In this document: in pieces, positions 1-10,912 of the stretch
Layout of the letters: each line of letters opens with the position of its first letter
Position numbering within the stretch: the stretch's first letter is position 1
Assembly: GCF_023898315.1 (NCBI RefSeq)
Contig: NC_064616.1
Coordinates: forward strand, 531,793,102 to 531,857,101
Source of the DNA: Schistocerca nitens
Lineage: Eukaryota > Arthropoda > Insecta > Orthoptera > Acrididae
Direction of reading: 5' to 3'
Length of the DNA stretch: 64,000 bases
Position numbers and translations under genes: made by a program
The notes under the pieces: generated by a model
What the model saw: the letters and a program-made list of their open reading frames with translations, nothing else
The model's database searches: none
What the model was told of the DNA's origin: nothing

Positions 1-99
1 TGGAGGGGATTTATCAGGAGGTATTTAACACAACAAAAAAGCTTAAGAGCAATTGCTCATCTTGATGTGCAGGTATCTGGAGCATTAAAGAAATGTGCA

Positions 100-1775
100 A
101 ATGAAATCACTGAATCACTTACCTATTTTATTAATCATAGTACCTGTAAAAATATAGACCCAAGTACCTTAAAAATAAGTGCAATTCAGACAGTCCATAA
201 GAAGGGAAGCAACAAAATTATAGACCGATGTTATTAATCTGCACGTTCAGCAAAATATCTAAAACACTTAACCTATCCCAACATACATCCCTGCTCTCAA
301 GATGTCAAACGTTTACTGAATCATGGCATGGATTTAGGACAGATCTTACAGTAGTCACTGCTGTTATCAGTTTCTTCCATGAAGTATACAGTAATAAAGA
401 ACTGGGTATGTGCACTGCTGGAACATTCTTATACCTTAGAAAAGCTTTTGAATCAGAAAACCATGGGCTTCTTTCAAAAAAAACCACAGGCATATGATAT
501 CAGTGATGTATCAATGAAACTTCTATCAATGTTCATGTTGAATCAGAGACAGCATATCAAATGTAAATATCAAATTGACAGTAAGGTCTTAACTTTCAAA
601 TTCACAAGAAAAGTAGTAATACAAAGAATCCTTCAAGGTTCAGTTCTTTGCCCTTTTCTTTTACTAATGTACATTAATGACGCTGTACATCCCTTAAATT
701 TGCACATTGTAAATTATGCTGTGGACCCCTCAGTTTTATTTTATGGCAAAGAGTGTGAGGAACAGAACTAATTACACATTTCCGTGCTGAAGGACTAAAG
801 GCTGCTGTAAGTAAAAGACAGATGACAATGTTATCAGCTGGCAGCTCATAGCAGTCATCAACAATTGATGTATGCAGGTTAATGGGGTAATGGGATGGGG
901 GAGGGGGGGGCATAAATAGTTGTAAATTCCTAGGTGTCCATCAGAACTCAAACCTTTGATAGACGACTCATACTAATGCTGTGTGTAGTAAAGTCAGCAA
1001 TGGCCTGTATCATTTTAGCCAGCTGTCCAAAATATTGCCAACCCACCCACTGCACATTGTGTATTATGGAACAACTATCCATATCATAGCTACTGTTGTG
1101 CTGTACACATACACCTTAACAGAGTTCTGCTGCTACAAAAAAGAGGGTTAAGTATTATACATGGACTGGGCTATAAAGATTCTTGCTGTGAAATTTCCAT
1201 ACAACATAAATATTTCATCATCAGTTCTTTGCACCTCTATAAATTAATTACTCTTTTGTCTCCCAGAAGATTGAAATAATTCAATATAGTGATATACATA
1301 ACAACACTATCAGGTCCAACAAAGACCTACATAAAAAATGACGGACCAGACCCCATACATCGATGGGCTGATAGGGTATAATAAGCTGCCATAGTCTCTG
1401 AAAACTAGGAACAAAAAACAGTTCGAATCAAAACTAATTTTTTTAACTGGAAAGTGTCTGTTCATTTAACAACTTTAAAAATGGAAAAATTAAAAGGCCA
1501 CTGATGTATTGTAATATAATGTATATGCAAGCTAGACATATTTCAAGTGTTTTTATGACTCAACAAGACTACTGTAAAAAACACAGAATTTATGGAATGC
1601 TATAAACTAATGATTCTTGTTGTACGAATATGTATAAAGATTGTAATGTATTTTTATAATCATTATTGAGTCTTGTGATTACTATGAACAATATTATAAC
1701 CTATAAGTATTTGATGTTTGCAAAAGCCATCACACTGATGATTGCACACACAAAATTAACTAAATAAACAAATAA
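100..1775 (+). mobile_element. Degenerate non-LTR retrotransposon (CR1/jockey group), 3' part
   Basis: Broken + strand reading frames keep reverse transcriptase landmarks: a decayed KKGS/KKGD-like stretch near 205, the box QGSVLCPFLLLMYIND near 630-680 (family form QGSVLGPLLFLIYIND), and NYAVDPS near 715 in the place of the catalytic FADD box. Many stops and frameshifts follow, and the trace continues as weak RT 3' domain sequence to about 1450. The 3' end is an A-rich (AAATA)n-like run near 1760-1775. The fragment may begin before base 100 or outside the window. It is dead; the family is inferred from the box spacing only. Confidence 0.65.
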
Positions 1776-1956
1776 GTGTCGTGTTGCTGGATACTTAATT
1801 CAGTGCATTGCAGTGAGTGCTGGTGAACCAGAGGGTGTGCCCATCACATTTTTATAGCATGCCATATGTGCAGAGGATTGAAAAGATGTTGATGCTAACC
1901 ACGATACACTAATGTCTCTGCTTTATCTTCAGATTAGATATCAGAATATTTTTTCT

Positions 1957-2341
1957 CAAACAATGGAAAATCCAGGATGGAATATAATAATATTAGAGAA
2001 GGAAAGTTGCTACTCACCATACAGCAGACATGCTGAGTCGCAATAGGCACAACAAAAAGATTCACACAACTAATACTTTCAGCCATTAAGGCCTTTGTCA
2101 GCAATAGACACACTTACACACACACACACTCATGCAAACGCAAGTTTCACACACATCTGCAGTCTCAGATAAATGAAACCACACATCTGAGACTGCAGAC
2201 GTGTGTACAAGTTGCGTTTGCATGAGTGTGTGTGTGTATGTGTGTCTATTGCTGACAAAGGCCTTAATGCCCGAAAGCTATAATTGTGTGAATCTTTTTG
2301 TTGTGCCTATCATGACTCAGCATCTCCACTATATGGTGAGT
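1957..2341. repeat. Palindromic (foldback) dispersed repeat with 14-bp target duplication
   Basis: The two halves are imperfect inverted complements: the left arm reads GCTACTCACCATACAGCAGA and continues through AGGCACAACAAAAAGATTCA, and the right arm returns through TTTTTGTTGTGCCTAT and CACTATATGGTGAGTAG. A (CA)n/(TG)n stretch lies around the centre. It is flanked by identical copies of AGAATATTTTTTCT at 1943-1956 and 2342-2355. The long target duplication suggests insertion by target-primed reverse transcription rather than by a cut-and-paste transposase. A related, larger copy lies at 9690-10730. No coding capacity. Confidence 0.75.
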
Positions 2342-2355
2342 AGAATATTTTTTCT

Positions 2356-3098
2356 AATTTTTATGACTGTGTTCCAAATGTGTGCTGGAAGGGGGGCTAA
2401 GGTAATATGCTATTTTTACCTGGTTTTCAAGCTATTAGAATTTTGAGAATAACCCTAACAATCATACACAATGTCTTTCCTATAGTGTAACCCATTGAAG
2501 TAAGAGATAGATACTCTCAAGCACATTCTCAAAAAATGATGTGTCATATTCATTCTTTAATATGCATATTATTATGTGATTTAAGAGCAGAGCCACTAAT
2601 TTTTATATTAATGATGATGAGGTCACTAAGTGCATAGAACAGTTTCAAAGAATGTAGGAGCATTACCTACACTGTACCACATTCAACATGTAAAACATTG
2701 TATGCAGAAATGTATTAGAGAAAGGTTGATTATTTTCATGGAAAATTAATATACAGAAATGGAAGATTGGGGTAAATTGCAACTGATAATTCCTTCTGTG
2801 TCAGCATTATTAAATATTTGTGGTGAAGAAATTTACATTTTTTGCACATTCAAAATTTTAAAGATTTAATAGACATATGAGGGAAGATGACAATTGAAAA
2901 AATTTGCTAGTAAATAATAAAAAATTAAGAAAATAAGGTATGTAAAGTACTTGGTGAAATATAAATAATGGTGGATCGAAGGTAACAACTTACCATAGAG
3001 GCGAGACATTGGATTGTTGGTAGGCACATAAACAAGGCCAATAAAATTGCTAGGCTTTCAGACAATATTATTTTTAGACCTAACACATACATAATATA
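2356..3098. other. Intergenic or intronic sequence, nothing recognised
   Basis: AT-rich sequence between the palindromic repeat and the DD41D transposon. No conserved frame, RNA gene or repeat structure was recognised. Confidence 0.5.
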
Positions 3099-3327
3099 CA
3101 GGGTGTTACAAAAAGGTACGGCCAAACTTTCAGGAAACATTCCTCACACACAAATAAAGAAAAGATATTATGTGGACATGTGTCAGGAAACACTTAATTT
3201 CCATGTTAGAGCTCATTTTAGTTTCGTCAGTATGTACTGTACTTCCTCAATTCACCACCAGTTGGCCCAATTGAAGGAAGGTAATGTTGACTTCGGTGCT
3301 TGTGTTGACATGCGACTCATTGCTCTA

Positions 3328-3450
3328 CAGTGCAAATGTTCTCTTTACGGATGAGGCTTCATTCCAACGTGATCAAATTGTAAATTTTCACAATCAACAT
3401 GTGTGGGCTGACGAGAATCCGCACGCAATTGTGCAATCACAGCATCAACA
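3328..3450 (+). repeat. Misplaced copy of the transposase catalytic segment
   Basis: These 123 bases match 3937-4059 (offset 609) at all but about three positions, including the codons for FTDEASF. The copy lies just before the transposase start and is bounded by short shared sequences (CAG on the left, CATCAACA on the right). It looks like an internal template switch or gene-conversion patch within one transposon. Confidence 0.85.
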
Positions 3451-3490
3451 GGTTAGTGTTCATCACGAACGTGGTTTTGCAGTCAGTGCA

Positions 3491-4561
3491 ATGTTTACAA
3501 ATGTGGAGTTGGCATATGTCCATTTGATGTATGGATTAGCATGGGGCAATAGCCGTGGCGTGGCACGTTTGTATCGAGACAGATTTCCAGAACGAAGGCA
3601 TCCCAACAGGAAGACGTTCAAAGTAATTGATCGGCATCTTAGGGAGCACGGAACATTCCAGCCTATGACTCATGACTGGAGAAGACCTAGAATGATGAGG
3701 ACACCTGCATTGGACGAGACAGTTCTTCGTGCAGTTGACGATAACGCTAATGTCATCGTGAGAGAAGTTGCTGCTGTACAAGGTAACATTGACCACGTCA
3801 CTGTATGGAGAGTGCTATGGGAGAACCAGTTGTTTCTGTACCATGTACAGCGTGTGCAGGCACTATCAGCAGCTGATTGGCCTCCACGGGTACACTTCTG
3901 CAAATGGTTCATCCAACAATGTGTCAATCCTCATTTCAGTGCAAATGTTCTCTTTACGGATGAGGCTTCATTCCAACGTGATCAAATTGTAAATTTTCAC
4001 AATCAACATGTGTGGGCTGACGAGAATCCGCACACAATTGTGCAATCACGTCATCAACACAGATTTTCTGTGAACTTTTGGGCAGGCATTGTTGGTGATG
4101 TCTTGATTGGGCCCCATGTTCTTCCACCTACGCTCAATGGAGCACATTATCATGATTTCATATGGGATACTCTACCTGTGCTGCTAGAACATGTGCCTTT
4201 ACAAGTACAACACAACATGTGGTTCATGCATGATGGAGCTCCTGCACATTTCAGTCAAAGTGTTTGTACGCTTCTCAACAATAGATTCAGTGACCGATGG
4301 ATTGGTAGAGGCGGACCAATTCCATGGCCTCTACGCTCTCCTGACCTCAACCCTCTTGACTTTCATTTATGGGGGAATTTGAAAGCTCTTGTCTATGCAA
4401 CCTCGGTACCAAATGTAGAGCCTCTTCGTGCTCGTATTGTGGATGGCTGTGATACAATATGCCATTCTCCAGGGCTGTATCAGTGCATCAGGGATTCCAT
4501 GCGATGGAGGGTGGATGCATGTATCCTCGCTAATGGAGGACATATTGAACACTTCCTGTAA
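3491..4561 (+). CDS. Transposase, DD41D mariner-like, open frame
   Basis: A 356-residue frame without stops. A helix-turn-helix-type N-terminal half (about residues 5-120, with HPNRKTF and TVWRVLWENQL) is followed by a DDE-type nuclease: FTDEASF (Asp157), MHDGAPAHF (Asp248) and SPDLNPLDFHLWG (Asp290). There are 41 residues between the second and third acidic residues, hence the DD41D class known from insects. The enzyme would bind the terminal repeats and cut and paste the element into TA sites in the nucleus. I chose the ATG at 3491 because the open frame upstream of it, to 3284, is read from a misplaced copy of the catalytic segment. Whether the protein is active is unknown. Confidence 0.75.
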   Translation: MFTNVELAYVHLMYGLAWGNSRGVARLYRDRFPERRHPNRKTFKVIDRHLREHGTFQPMTHDWRRPRMMRTPALDETVLRAVDDNANVIVREVAAVQGNIDHVTVWRVLWENQLFLYHVQRVQALSAADWPPRVHFCKWFIQQCVNPHFSANVLFTDEASFQRDQIVNFHNQHVWADENPHTIVQSRHQHRFSVNFWAGIVGDVLIGPHVLPPTLNGAHYHDFIWDTLPVLLEHVPLQVQHNMWFMHDGAPAHFSQSVCTLLNNRFSDRWIGRGGPIPWPLRSPDLNPLDFHLWGNLKALVYATSVPNVEPLRARIVDGCDTICHSPGLYQCIRDSMRWRVDACILANGGHIEHFL

Positions 4562-5221
4562 CAAAGTGTTTGAAGTCACGCTGGTACGTTCTGTTGCTGT
4601 GTGTTTCCATTCCATGATTAATGTGAAAGTGGTATTATAGACCAAAATAAGAAAAAAGTGCCTAGTAAACTTGGGCTCTAAAATGCATATCTTAGGAGCT
4701 ATGAGCTCTTGTTAATCTTCACTACTGTGAGACACATTTCCTTTACTGAAAACTTTTTGCTTTCCTAGTTCGAGACATGGTAATATGGACCAATACAAGG
4801 AAAAAAACCTGCAAACGTGGGCTCTAAAGTATATACCAGAAGAGCTACGAGCAATTGCTCACCTTCACTACTGAAAAGTACATCTCTTCTGCTGAACAAG
4901 TGTCCATACCTCTTAAGGTGTGTATGTCAGAGCCTTGTTTACTGAACATTTGTTCTTGTTTAGGTCAGTGCTGCCAGTGCTAAAAGTTTGTCTGTGGAGC
5001 TCCTGCTCATCCTGTATATATTGTATCAGAACTGCAACTCAGCTGAAGTGAGAAGTTCTTTTATGTGGAGTTGATGAGGTAAGGAAGAAGGAGGTGAGGA
5101 GCAGAGAGGCTTGGAGGAAAGAGGGTCTGATGACAGGAAAGGAGGGCAGAAAACACATGAGATAGGAATGTGGCACCAGAGAGCTGGTACAGAAGTTACA
5201 TATACATTGGTGTAATAGTGC

Positions 5222-5222
<1 letters not shown>

Positions 5223-5270
<48 letters not shown>

Positions 5271-5279
5271 TGTGTGTGT
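5223..5279 (+). repeat. (GT)n microsatellite
   Basis: A nearly pure GT dinucleotide run of about 57 bases with one TTTG interruption near the right end. The surrounding bases 5015-5534 show no other feature except the polypyrimidine tract before the exon at 5535. Confidence 0.95.
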
Positions 5280-5534
5280 TTCACAATTATCACTGAATAA
5301 AGCTATCATCCAAAGGCTTAGAAACATTAGCAGTCCTGTTTACATGAACTTCAACCATACAACACCTCCATGGTACTGTACTTTTACTCCTTCCAGTAAG
5401 TTATGGAAGTGATGTGGGTCTCAAATATTGCAATATTATTGATATATTTTTACTTTCTCTTTCTAAAATGTAATGTTAGCGCAGTCTTGATGTTGAATCT
5501 TGAAAATGTGACTTAGCATTTACTTTTCTTTCAG

Positions 5535-5637
5535 CCGTTTCCTTTATCCAGGTATTGTTGCTTTAGTTGTATCATCAATATCATTCCCACTGGGTCTTGG
5601 CCAATACATGGCAGGAGATCTGAATACTCATGATCAG
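5535..5637 (+). CDS. ClC-a: ClC-2-type chloride channel, internal exon A
   Basis: The exon is preceded by a pyrimidine-rich acceptor (TTTCTTTCAG) and followed by a consensus donor (GTAAGC). It has one base completing a split codon and then 34 codons, reading RFLYPGIVALVVSSI followed by SFPLGLGQYMAGDLNTHDQ. Both parts match a membrane helix and following loop of ClC-2/ClC-a chloride channels, voltage-gated anion channels of the plasma membrane. It ends in phase 0, which fits the next exon at 21157. The upstream exon was not found in bases 1-5534. The fly-style symbol is used by family resemblance only. Confidence 0.85.
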
Positions 5638-6419
5638 GTAAGCAAAACAGCTTAACGCAAGTCCTCTGTTTCTTATGCTGAATATGAAGTGTGCTTAAAA
5701 TAGAGTGAGCGCCTCTGCAAACATAAGCTAAGCAGTGCACAGCTTGCATCCAAAAAAGGGGTGCTGGTTAGCAGCAAATTTTGGAAAGACACTGTAGTCA
5801 CATATGCTACATATTGCCTTTAGTTTTTACCTACAAGTGTTGTTTTAAATAAATGAGACATCATTTTTTAAAACTTTCTAGAATTATTTTGGATGGCAAT
5901 ATTTTTTTCCTAAGTTTGCCAGTAAAATGAAGAAAATTTCTAGAGATACATTTGTATTCTGGAATGACAGTTTTAACTCATTGTAAATGTGAAGTAGTTT
6001 TGAAGGGGAAACTGCTTTCACTGCTAAAGACCACAGATCATTATATGTCTACAGCTGGCAGAAACATAGATGAATTACTTAGTTGGATAATAAACCCGCA
6101 GTTTTACTTATATGCATCCACTGCAGACCACTGTGAAGTGCATAGAAGATAATTCTTCCCTTTGTACCACATATTTCGGTTGCTTTCCATTACATTGTTG
6201 TACAGATTGCAAGAGTATGACTGATTAAATGCCTCCTCATGGTCTGCAATTGGTCTAACCTTGTCCTAGGCCGTACAGAAGTGATACACAGGAAGCTATA
6301 CTATATTCCTATCTTTCTCTCTGAACTCTTTGGCTGCTACAGACATGCTCTTTGCATTCCATGCTGAGACAGCTTTTGTTATGGCTGTACTGCTCACCAA
6401 AGGCTCGTGTCGGCACTGA
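5638..6419 (+). other. Start of 15.5-kb channel intron, no element recognised
   Basis: AT-rich intron sequence after the exon A donor. I see no coding trace or clear repeat here. Confidence 0.5.
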
Positions 6420-8235
6420 AACATGGCATTTGGGACGATATGAAATATGTATTATCTGATTTTTCAAAAACTATTGGTGAAAAAATTTGATTTTTGCACA
6501 TCTTACAGTCCTATATCTTCACTCAATAAAGAACTGAATTTCTTTTCATTATCCATCATAATAATTGTGCTGCATCACCTAATGAAAACATTGCATGAAA
6601 TTTTAAAGAGTTCGCAGAAGTAAAAAACACAATGGGTAAACTTTGCATATGGTTGATTTTAGCACATACATTGTGGTGAATGAAATTTAGATATGGTATC
6701 AAAAGTTTACTTAAAATTGAAAGCAGAATGATAACTCATTTCATTCTCAAGTTATTGGTTTTTATATCCAATGGTTGGGTAGGTGTGATGTGCCCAGTTC
6801 CATCCATGTGGACTTTCTGGCTTCTATGAATTACTTACCATCCATTTCTATGAAAACTATAAGGTGAATAAGTTTCATTTTTGCACATCTTACAGTCTGA
6901 TGTCTTTGCTTGGTAAAGGACTGAATTTATTTTCATTATAGGCCATAGTTATGTGTTGCATCAAATTGATTTATGTAAATGACATAAAAATTGCACTCAA
7001 AGTTCCAAAGTAGTTCTGTATGCAGATGATATTTAATGAACTAGAAACACGCTGTAATAATGTGGCAAATGAAATTGTTCAATACTGTAATGAAAGCCAC
7101 TTAAATGTAAGCAGTAGTAAAACATGTCTCATGGAGTTTATCAACAATAATTTTAATGATGAAATTAAACTATACATAAGCAACGAATCAGTAAAAAAGA
7201 GCTTAGTGTAAAATTCCTCAGTTTAACAATTCAAAGCAATCTAAAATGGTACACACATGTTGACACTCTAACATCTAAGTTGTCTAAGAATATATTTGCA
7301 GTTAATATGATTAGTAAGTTCTGCGAAGACACTGTGACCTGGAGACTGCATACCATGCTCTATTTTCCTCGAACCTGAATTACAGAACTGAAATTTTGAT
7401 AGAAACAATCAAAGCAAGTCTAAATAAGCTATTGTTACTTCAAAAAAGGAGCAAAAATATAAGGAATCATGCCATGGCTTGTTTCCAAAAACTGGTGTGC
7501 TAAACATTGTAAACATGCTAAACATGTACATTCTAAAAGCCATATTACTTGTTAAAAGACTGCAGCCCAACATTTGTTCTGATTTGCATCTGTACAACAC
7601 CAGAAATAAAGAAAAATTCTACATCAGCAGCTACAGAACAGCACTCTATGAAAAGGGCCCACAATGTGCAGGTTTAAAGTTAGCCAACACACAGCCCAGT
7701 AAAGTTACGACCCTATGCACAATGGAACTTAAATTTCAGCTAAAGAAATTCCTGTTACAAAATCCCTTTTACACATTAGAAGAATACCATACTCACATGC
7801 AGAATAAGAAGTGCTCTGAAAAAAATATGTAAATAGTGTTAAGCAAACCATTTTATTTGTAATTTAATCATTTTGTTGATCAATGAAATATTCAGAAGGT
7901 TGTATTGCTGTGTTATGTACCAATAATTGTAACCTGTTTTTATGCATATGCAATGAATCATTTGATGTTGAACAAAGTATTATTATTAAGTAAAACATTG
8001 TGTAAAATTGTAAAGATTTTGCTGGGGTAAAAATGCATTGCATAAACTTTGCATTTAGTTTATTTTAGCTGATACACTGCAGTGAATGAAATATAGATAT
8101 CAAAATTTTATTTAAAATTGAGAGCATAAGGATATCTCATGTTGTTCTCAAGTTACTGGGTTTTATATGCGAAGGATGATCACGGGTGATGTGCCCATTC
8201 GCATGTTTTTGCAAATGATAGCACACACTTTTAAG
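6420..8235. repeat. Two diverged tandem copies of a ~387-bp unit, second split by a LINE
   Basis: TTGCACATCTTACAGT occurs at 6494 and 6881, an offset of 387. AAACTTTGCAT occurs at 6638 and 8044, an offset of about 1406. The difference of about 1020 bp equals the length of the LINE fragment between about 6965 and 7987. Unit 1 therefore runs from roughly 6440 to 6835, and unit 2 from about 6836 to 6964 plus 7988 to 8230. The copies differ at many positions, so the duplication is old. No coding function seen. Confidence 0.65.
6965..7987 (+). mobile_element. 5'-truncated non-LTR retrotransposon fragment
   Basis: The + strand begins at a decayed reverse transcriptase motif (IYVNDI-like at about 6970, then a YADD-like remnant near 7018). 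It continues with NESHLNVSSSKT (7097-7132) and a 3' domain at 7479-7832 containing LHLYNTRNKEKFY. It ends in an ATT-rich tail near 7980. Stops and frameshifts show it is dead. It interrupts the second copy of the tandem repeat. Confidence 0.65.
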
Positions 8236-8572
8236 CACATATGTTGTATTATAAATACTCAAAACTTTTTTATTCACTGAGATATGGAAGTAACATGTCT
8301 GCAGCTGTGAGAAGTCAGCAGTGCAGAATGCATTCAGACAGCCATAGTACTGTAGGAAAACTCAAACAGCATGTGCACACATGTACGCAACATTGGGGGA
8401 ATGGTGTAGCAGGATGTGTATCTGTGCTCACAGCAACAAAAGGATTAATATTGGTCCTTGAAACTCTGTAAGGGAGCTTTCACAGAATAGTAAACACCTG
8501 TTCAAGTGTCTGTCAATTTAGGTTTAATGGCATTTTTATGATGCTCTTCCATGAGTAAAAGAAATCTGTCAC
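8236..8572. other. Intron sequence, nothing recognised
   Basis: Short stretch between the tandem repeat and the minus-strand LINE. The open frame in it has no recognisable similarity. Confidence 0.4.
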
Positions 8573-9640
8573 CATTCATACTGCTCTTCTTTGTATAGAT
8601 TCAATATCCTCTGTTAGTCTTGTTTGGTACGGGTTCCACAAACTTGAGATATATTCATGGATGGGTTGCAAGAGTGTTTTGTAAGCAGTCTCATCTGCAG
8701 GCTGACTACATTTGCCCAGTGTCCTGACAATGAACCATAGTCTGTCACTTCCTTTACCTATGTGCTCTTTCCATTTCAAAGCTTCATAATGGAATATGTA
8801 TGAGTTGAGTGATTCCAGTTATGGCTTACTGATACTGTAATCATAGGACACCATATTTTTGAGCTTCGTGAAGTGTACACTTTTCTGTTCCTGATCATTT
8901 TAAGCAAGTTGGCAGCAGTTGCACAACTTTGACATTTTATCAATATCCAATTAGGTATTTGTGCACCTCTCTTAAGATAGCACTTCATTATAGATAACTG
9001 CATTATCTCCAAAACATCTGAGGTTACTATAAATTTTATCAGGTAGGTCATTTAACCCTTGAACTGCTCTGGACATCTTAATGTGTGCATAGACATGTTC
9101 AGAGTACCAGGTAGAAGGACAAGTGGCTCGCGTAAACACATTCAGAGCACACAGGGACAGGTACAAAGGCACTCATTAACACGTCCGGAGCAGTTAAAGG
9201 GTTAATACACAACATGAACAAAAGGGGTCCCAACACACTTTCCTTGAAAACATGTGAAATTAATTCTACGTTTGATGGTTACTCTCCACCCAGTATAAAA
9301 CAGGTCTTTCATAACAACAAAGCTTCAGTCCAGTAATAAATTTCATTTGACACCATAGTATTAAATTTTCCTTGATAAGACATGAAGTGGCACTAAGTGA
9401 AATGCACTTTTGAAGTCAGTAAATATTACCAGATTGCCTTTAATCTGTGAGAAAAATATGATTTGTTTTCTGCATGACTGAGGTTTTCAGAATGCTAGCT
9501 CATTACATTTGAGCTCACAATATCTTCTAAAGTTCTACACCAGGTGCTCGTGAGTGAGTGATATGGATTGTATTTTGTGGATTACTTCTATTATGCTTCT
9601 TGTAAATGAATGTAACCTGCATGGAAAATAATATTATACC
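8573..9640 (-). mobile_element. Degenerate CR1/jockey-group LINE, minus strand
   Basis: Read on the minus strand, the region holds the C-terminal RT-associated domain: KWKEHIGKG, RTLGKCSQPADETAYKTLLQ and LTEDIESIQRRAV at 8576-8779. Weaker RT sequence follows out to about 9640. The same family occurs at 29332-30682 and 47584-48437, where the corresponding text is better kept. Multiple stops make this copy inactive. It is interrupted by a TTAA-flanked MITE at 9056-9201. Confidence 0.65.
9056..9201. mobile_element. piggyBac-type MITE (146 bp)
   Basis: The ends are CCCTTGAACTGCTC and, inverted, GAGCAGTTAAAGGG, flanked on both sides by TTAA (9052-9055 and 9202-9205). A TTAA target and a CCCTT/AAGGG end are the hallmarks of piggyBac elements. 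Internal sequence is too short to code. It interrupts a LINE remnant and is younger than it. Confidence 0.75.
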
Positions 9641-9689
9641 ACTGCAGTGGACATTCTATGAGCTATGATTAGGCCACAGTCATAAACTT

Positions 9690-10730
9690 TTGACAATATT
9701 ATGAAAAGGATAGATTGCTACTCGCCATATAGCAGAGATGTTGAGTTGTAAATAGGCACAACAAAAAGACTCTCAAACAAATAAGCTTTTGGCCAAAAGG
9801 CCTTAATAGAATTAGACAAAACACACACACACACAAACACAAATGCAATTCACACACACATGACCACAGTCTCTGGCAAAACCAGACTGTGAGCAGCAGT
9901 GCATAATGGGAGAAGCAATCTAGGTGGTGAGGTAAGGAGGAGGTTGGGGTGGGAAGGGGGAGGAACAGCAGGAAGAGGAGTGGTGGGTGGTAAAGTGCTG
10001 CTTGTGGGAGCATTTCAGCCAAGGTGGAGAGAGGGTAGGACAGTTAGTGCATTCAGGAGGCTAGACAGAGGGTGGGAGGAAGGGGGGGGGGGCAGTGGAA
10101 AAGTAGAGAAGTAAAAAGGCTGTGGGTGCTTTTATGAAATAGAGGGCTGCGTATTATTGTAGTGGGAATAGGGAAGGGGATAGCTGGGTTTAGGATAATG
10201 ACTAACAAAGGTTGAGGCCAGGAGGGTTATGGGAATGTAGGATATATTGCCCACCTGGGCAATTCAGAATAGCTGGTGTTGGTAGGGAGGATCCTGTGTT
10301 CCCATAACCCTCTTGGGTTCAACCTTGGTTAGTAACTGTCCTGCACTCATTTATCTCCTTCCCTGTTTCCACTCCAGTATTACATGCCTCTGTTGCACCA
10401 AAACAGCCACAGTCCTCTCTCCTTTTCCACACCCACCTTCTAACCTCCCACCTGCACCTAGGTGCCCTACCCTCTATCTACCTCGGCCCTGTATGCTCCC
10501 ACAAGCACGACTTTACCATCCACCACCCCTGCCCTGCCCTGCTATCCCTTGCTCTCCCTGCCCCAGCCTCCTCCTTACCCACACCACCCAGTCCTGCTTC
10601 TCCCATCATGCACTAATGCTCACAGTCTTTTTGTTGTGCCTAACTAAAACTCAAAATCTTCACTATATGCAATTAGTGATCTATCCTTTTCATAATATTG
10701 TCATTATTCCATCCTGGATGTTCGAGTGTA
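9690..10730. repeat. Long palindrome (foldback repeat), ~1 kb
   Basis: The left arm starts GACAATATTATGAAAAGGAT and the right arm ends ATCCTTTTCATAATATTGTC, near-exact inverse complements. Pairing continues through the CACAACAAAAAGACT/AGTCTTTTTGTTGTG blocks and into a purine-rich left half and pyrimidine-rich right half that meet near 10270. A related palindrome lies at 1957-2341. Flanks carry a slightly imperfect duplication starting TCATAAACT at 9680 and 10731. The right side has about 25 bases (CCATCCTGG and following) with no partner on the left. The long open frames here are composition artefacts. Confidence 0.75.
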
Positions 10731-10912
10731 TCATAAACTGTTCAACAATTCCATAGAACAACTTGGGAAACAAGAGGAAAAAGGTGGAAATATTGCACCA
10801 ACCACATAATCACCTACATTGAAATTAAGGGGAAATGATTTTCTGATCAATATATTGCTGCCAAAATTTACAGAATTGATAACTGCAGTTCAAATTTTCT
10901 GTTTAGTATGAA

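Larger units (their letters stand above)
3099..5014 (+). mobile_element. IS630/Tc1/mariner-type DNA transposon with DD41D transposase
   Basis: The element starts with CAGGGTGTTACAAAAAGGTA and ends with CTCCTGCTCATCCTG; the subterminal stretch AAACTTT at 3123 is matched in inverse by AAAGTTTGTCTG near 4983. The terminal inverted repeats are therefore imperfect. A TA dinucleotide flanks both ends (3097-3098 and 5015-5016), as expected for this superfamily. The single transposase frame lies at 3491-4561, and the remaining 450 bp to the right is non-coding. The 5' non-coding part holds a misplaced 123-bp copy of the catalytic region. Confidence 0.8.

Noticed and set aside
3284..3490. N-terminal extension of the DD41D transposase
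   Set aside because: It is read from the misplaced 123-bp copy of the catalytic segment and its edges.
5039..5412. His/Thr and Cys/Val repeat frames
   Set aside because: They translate the (GT)n microsatellite.
9899..10756. Gly-rich and Pro-rich frames as possible proteins
   Set aside because: They come from the purine-rich and pyrimidine-rich arms of a palindromic repeat.
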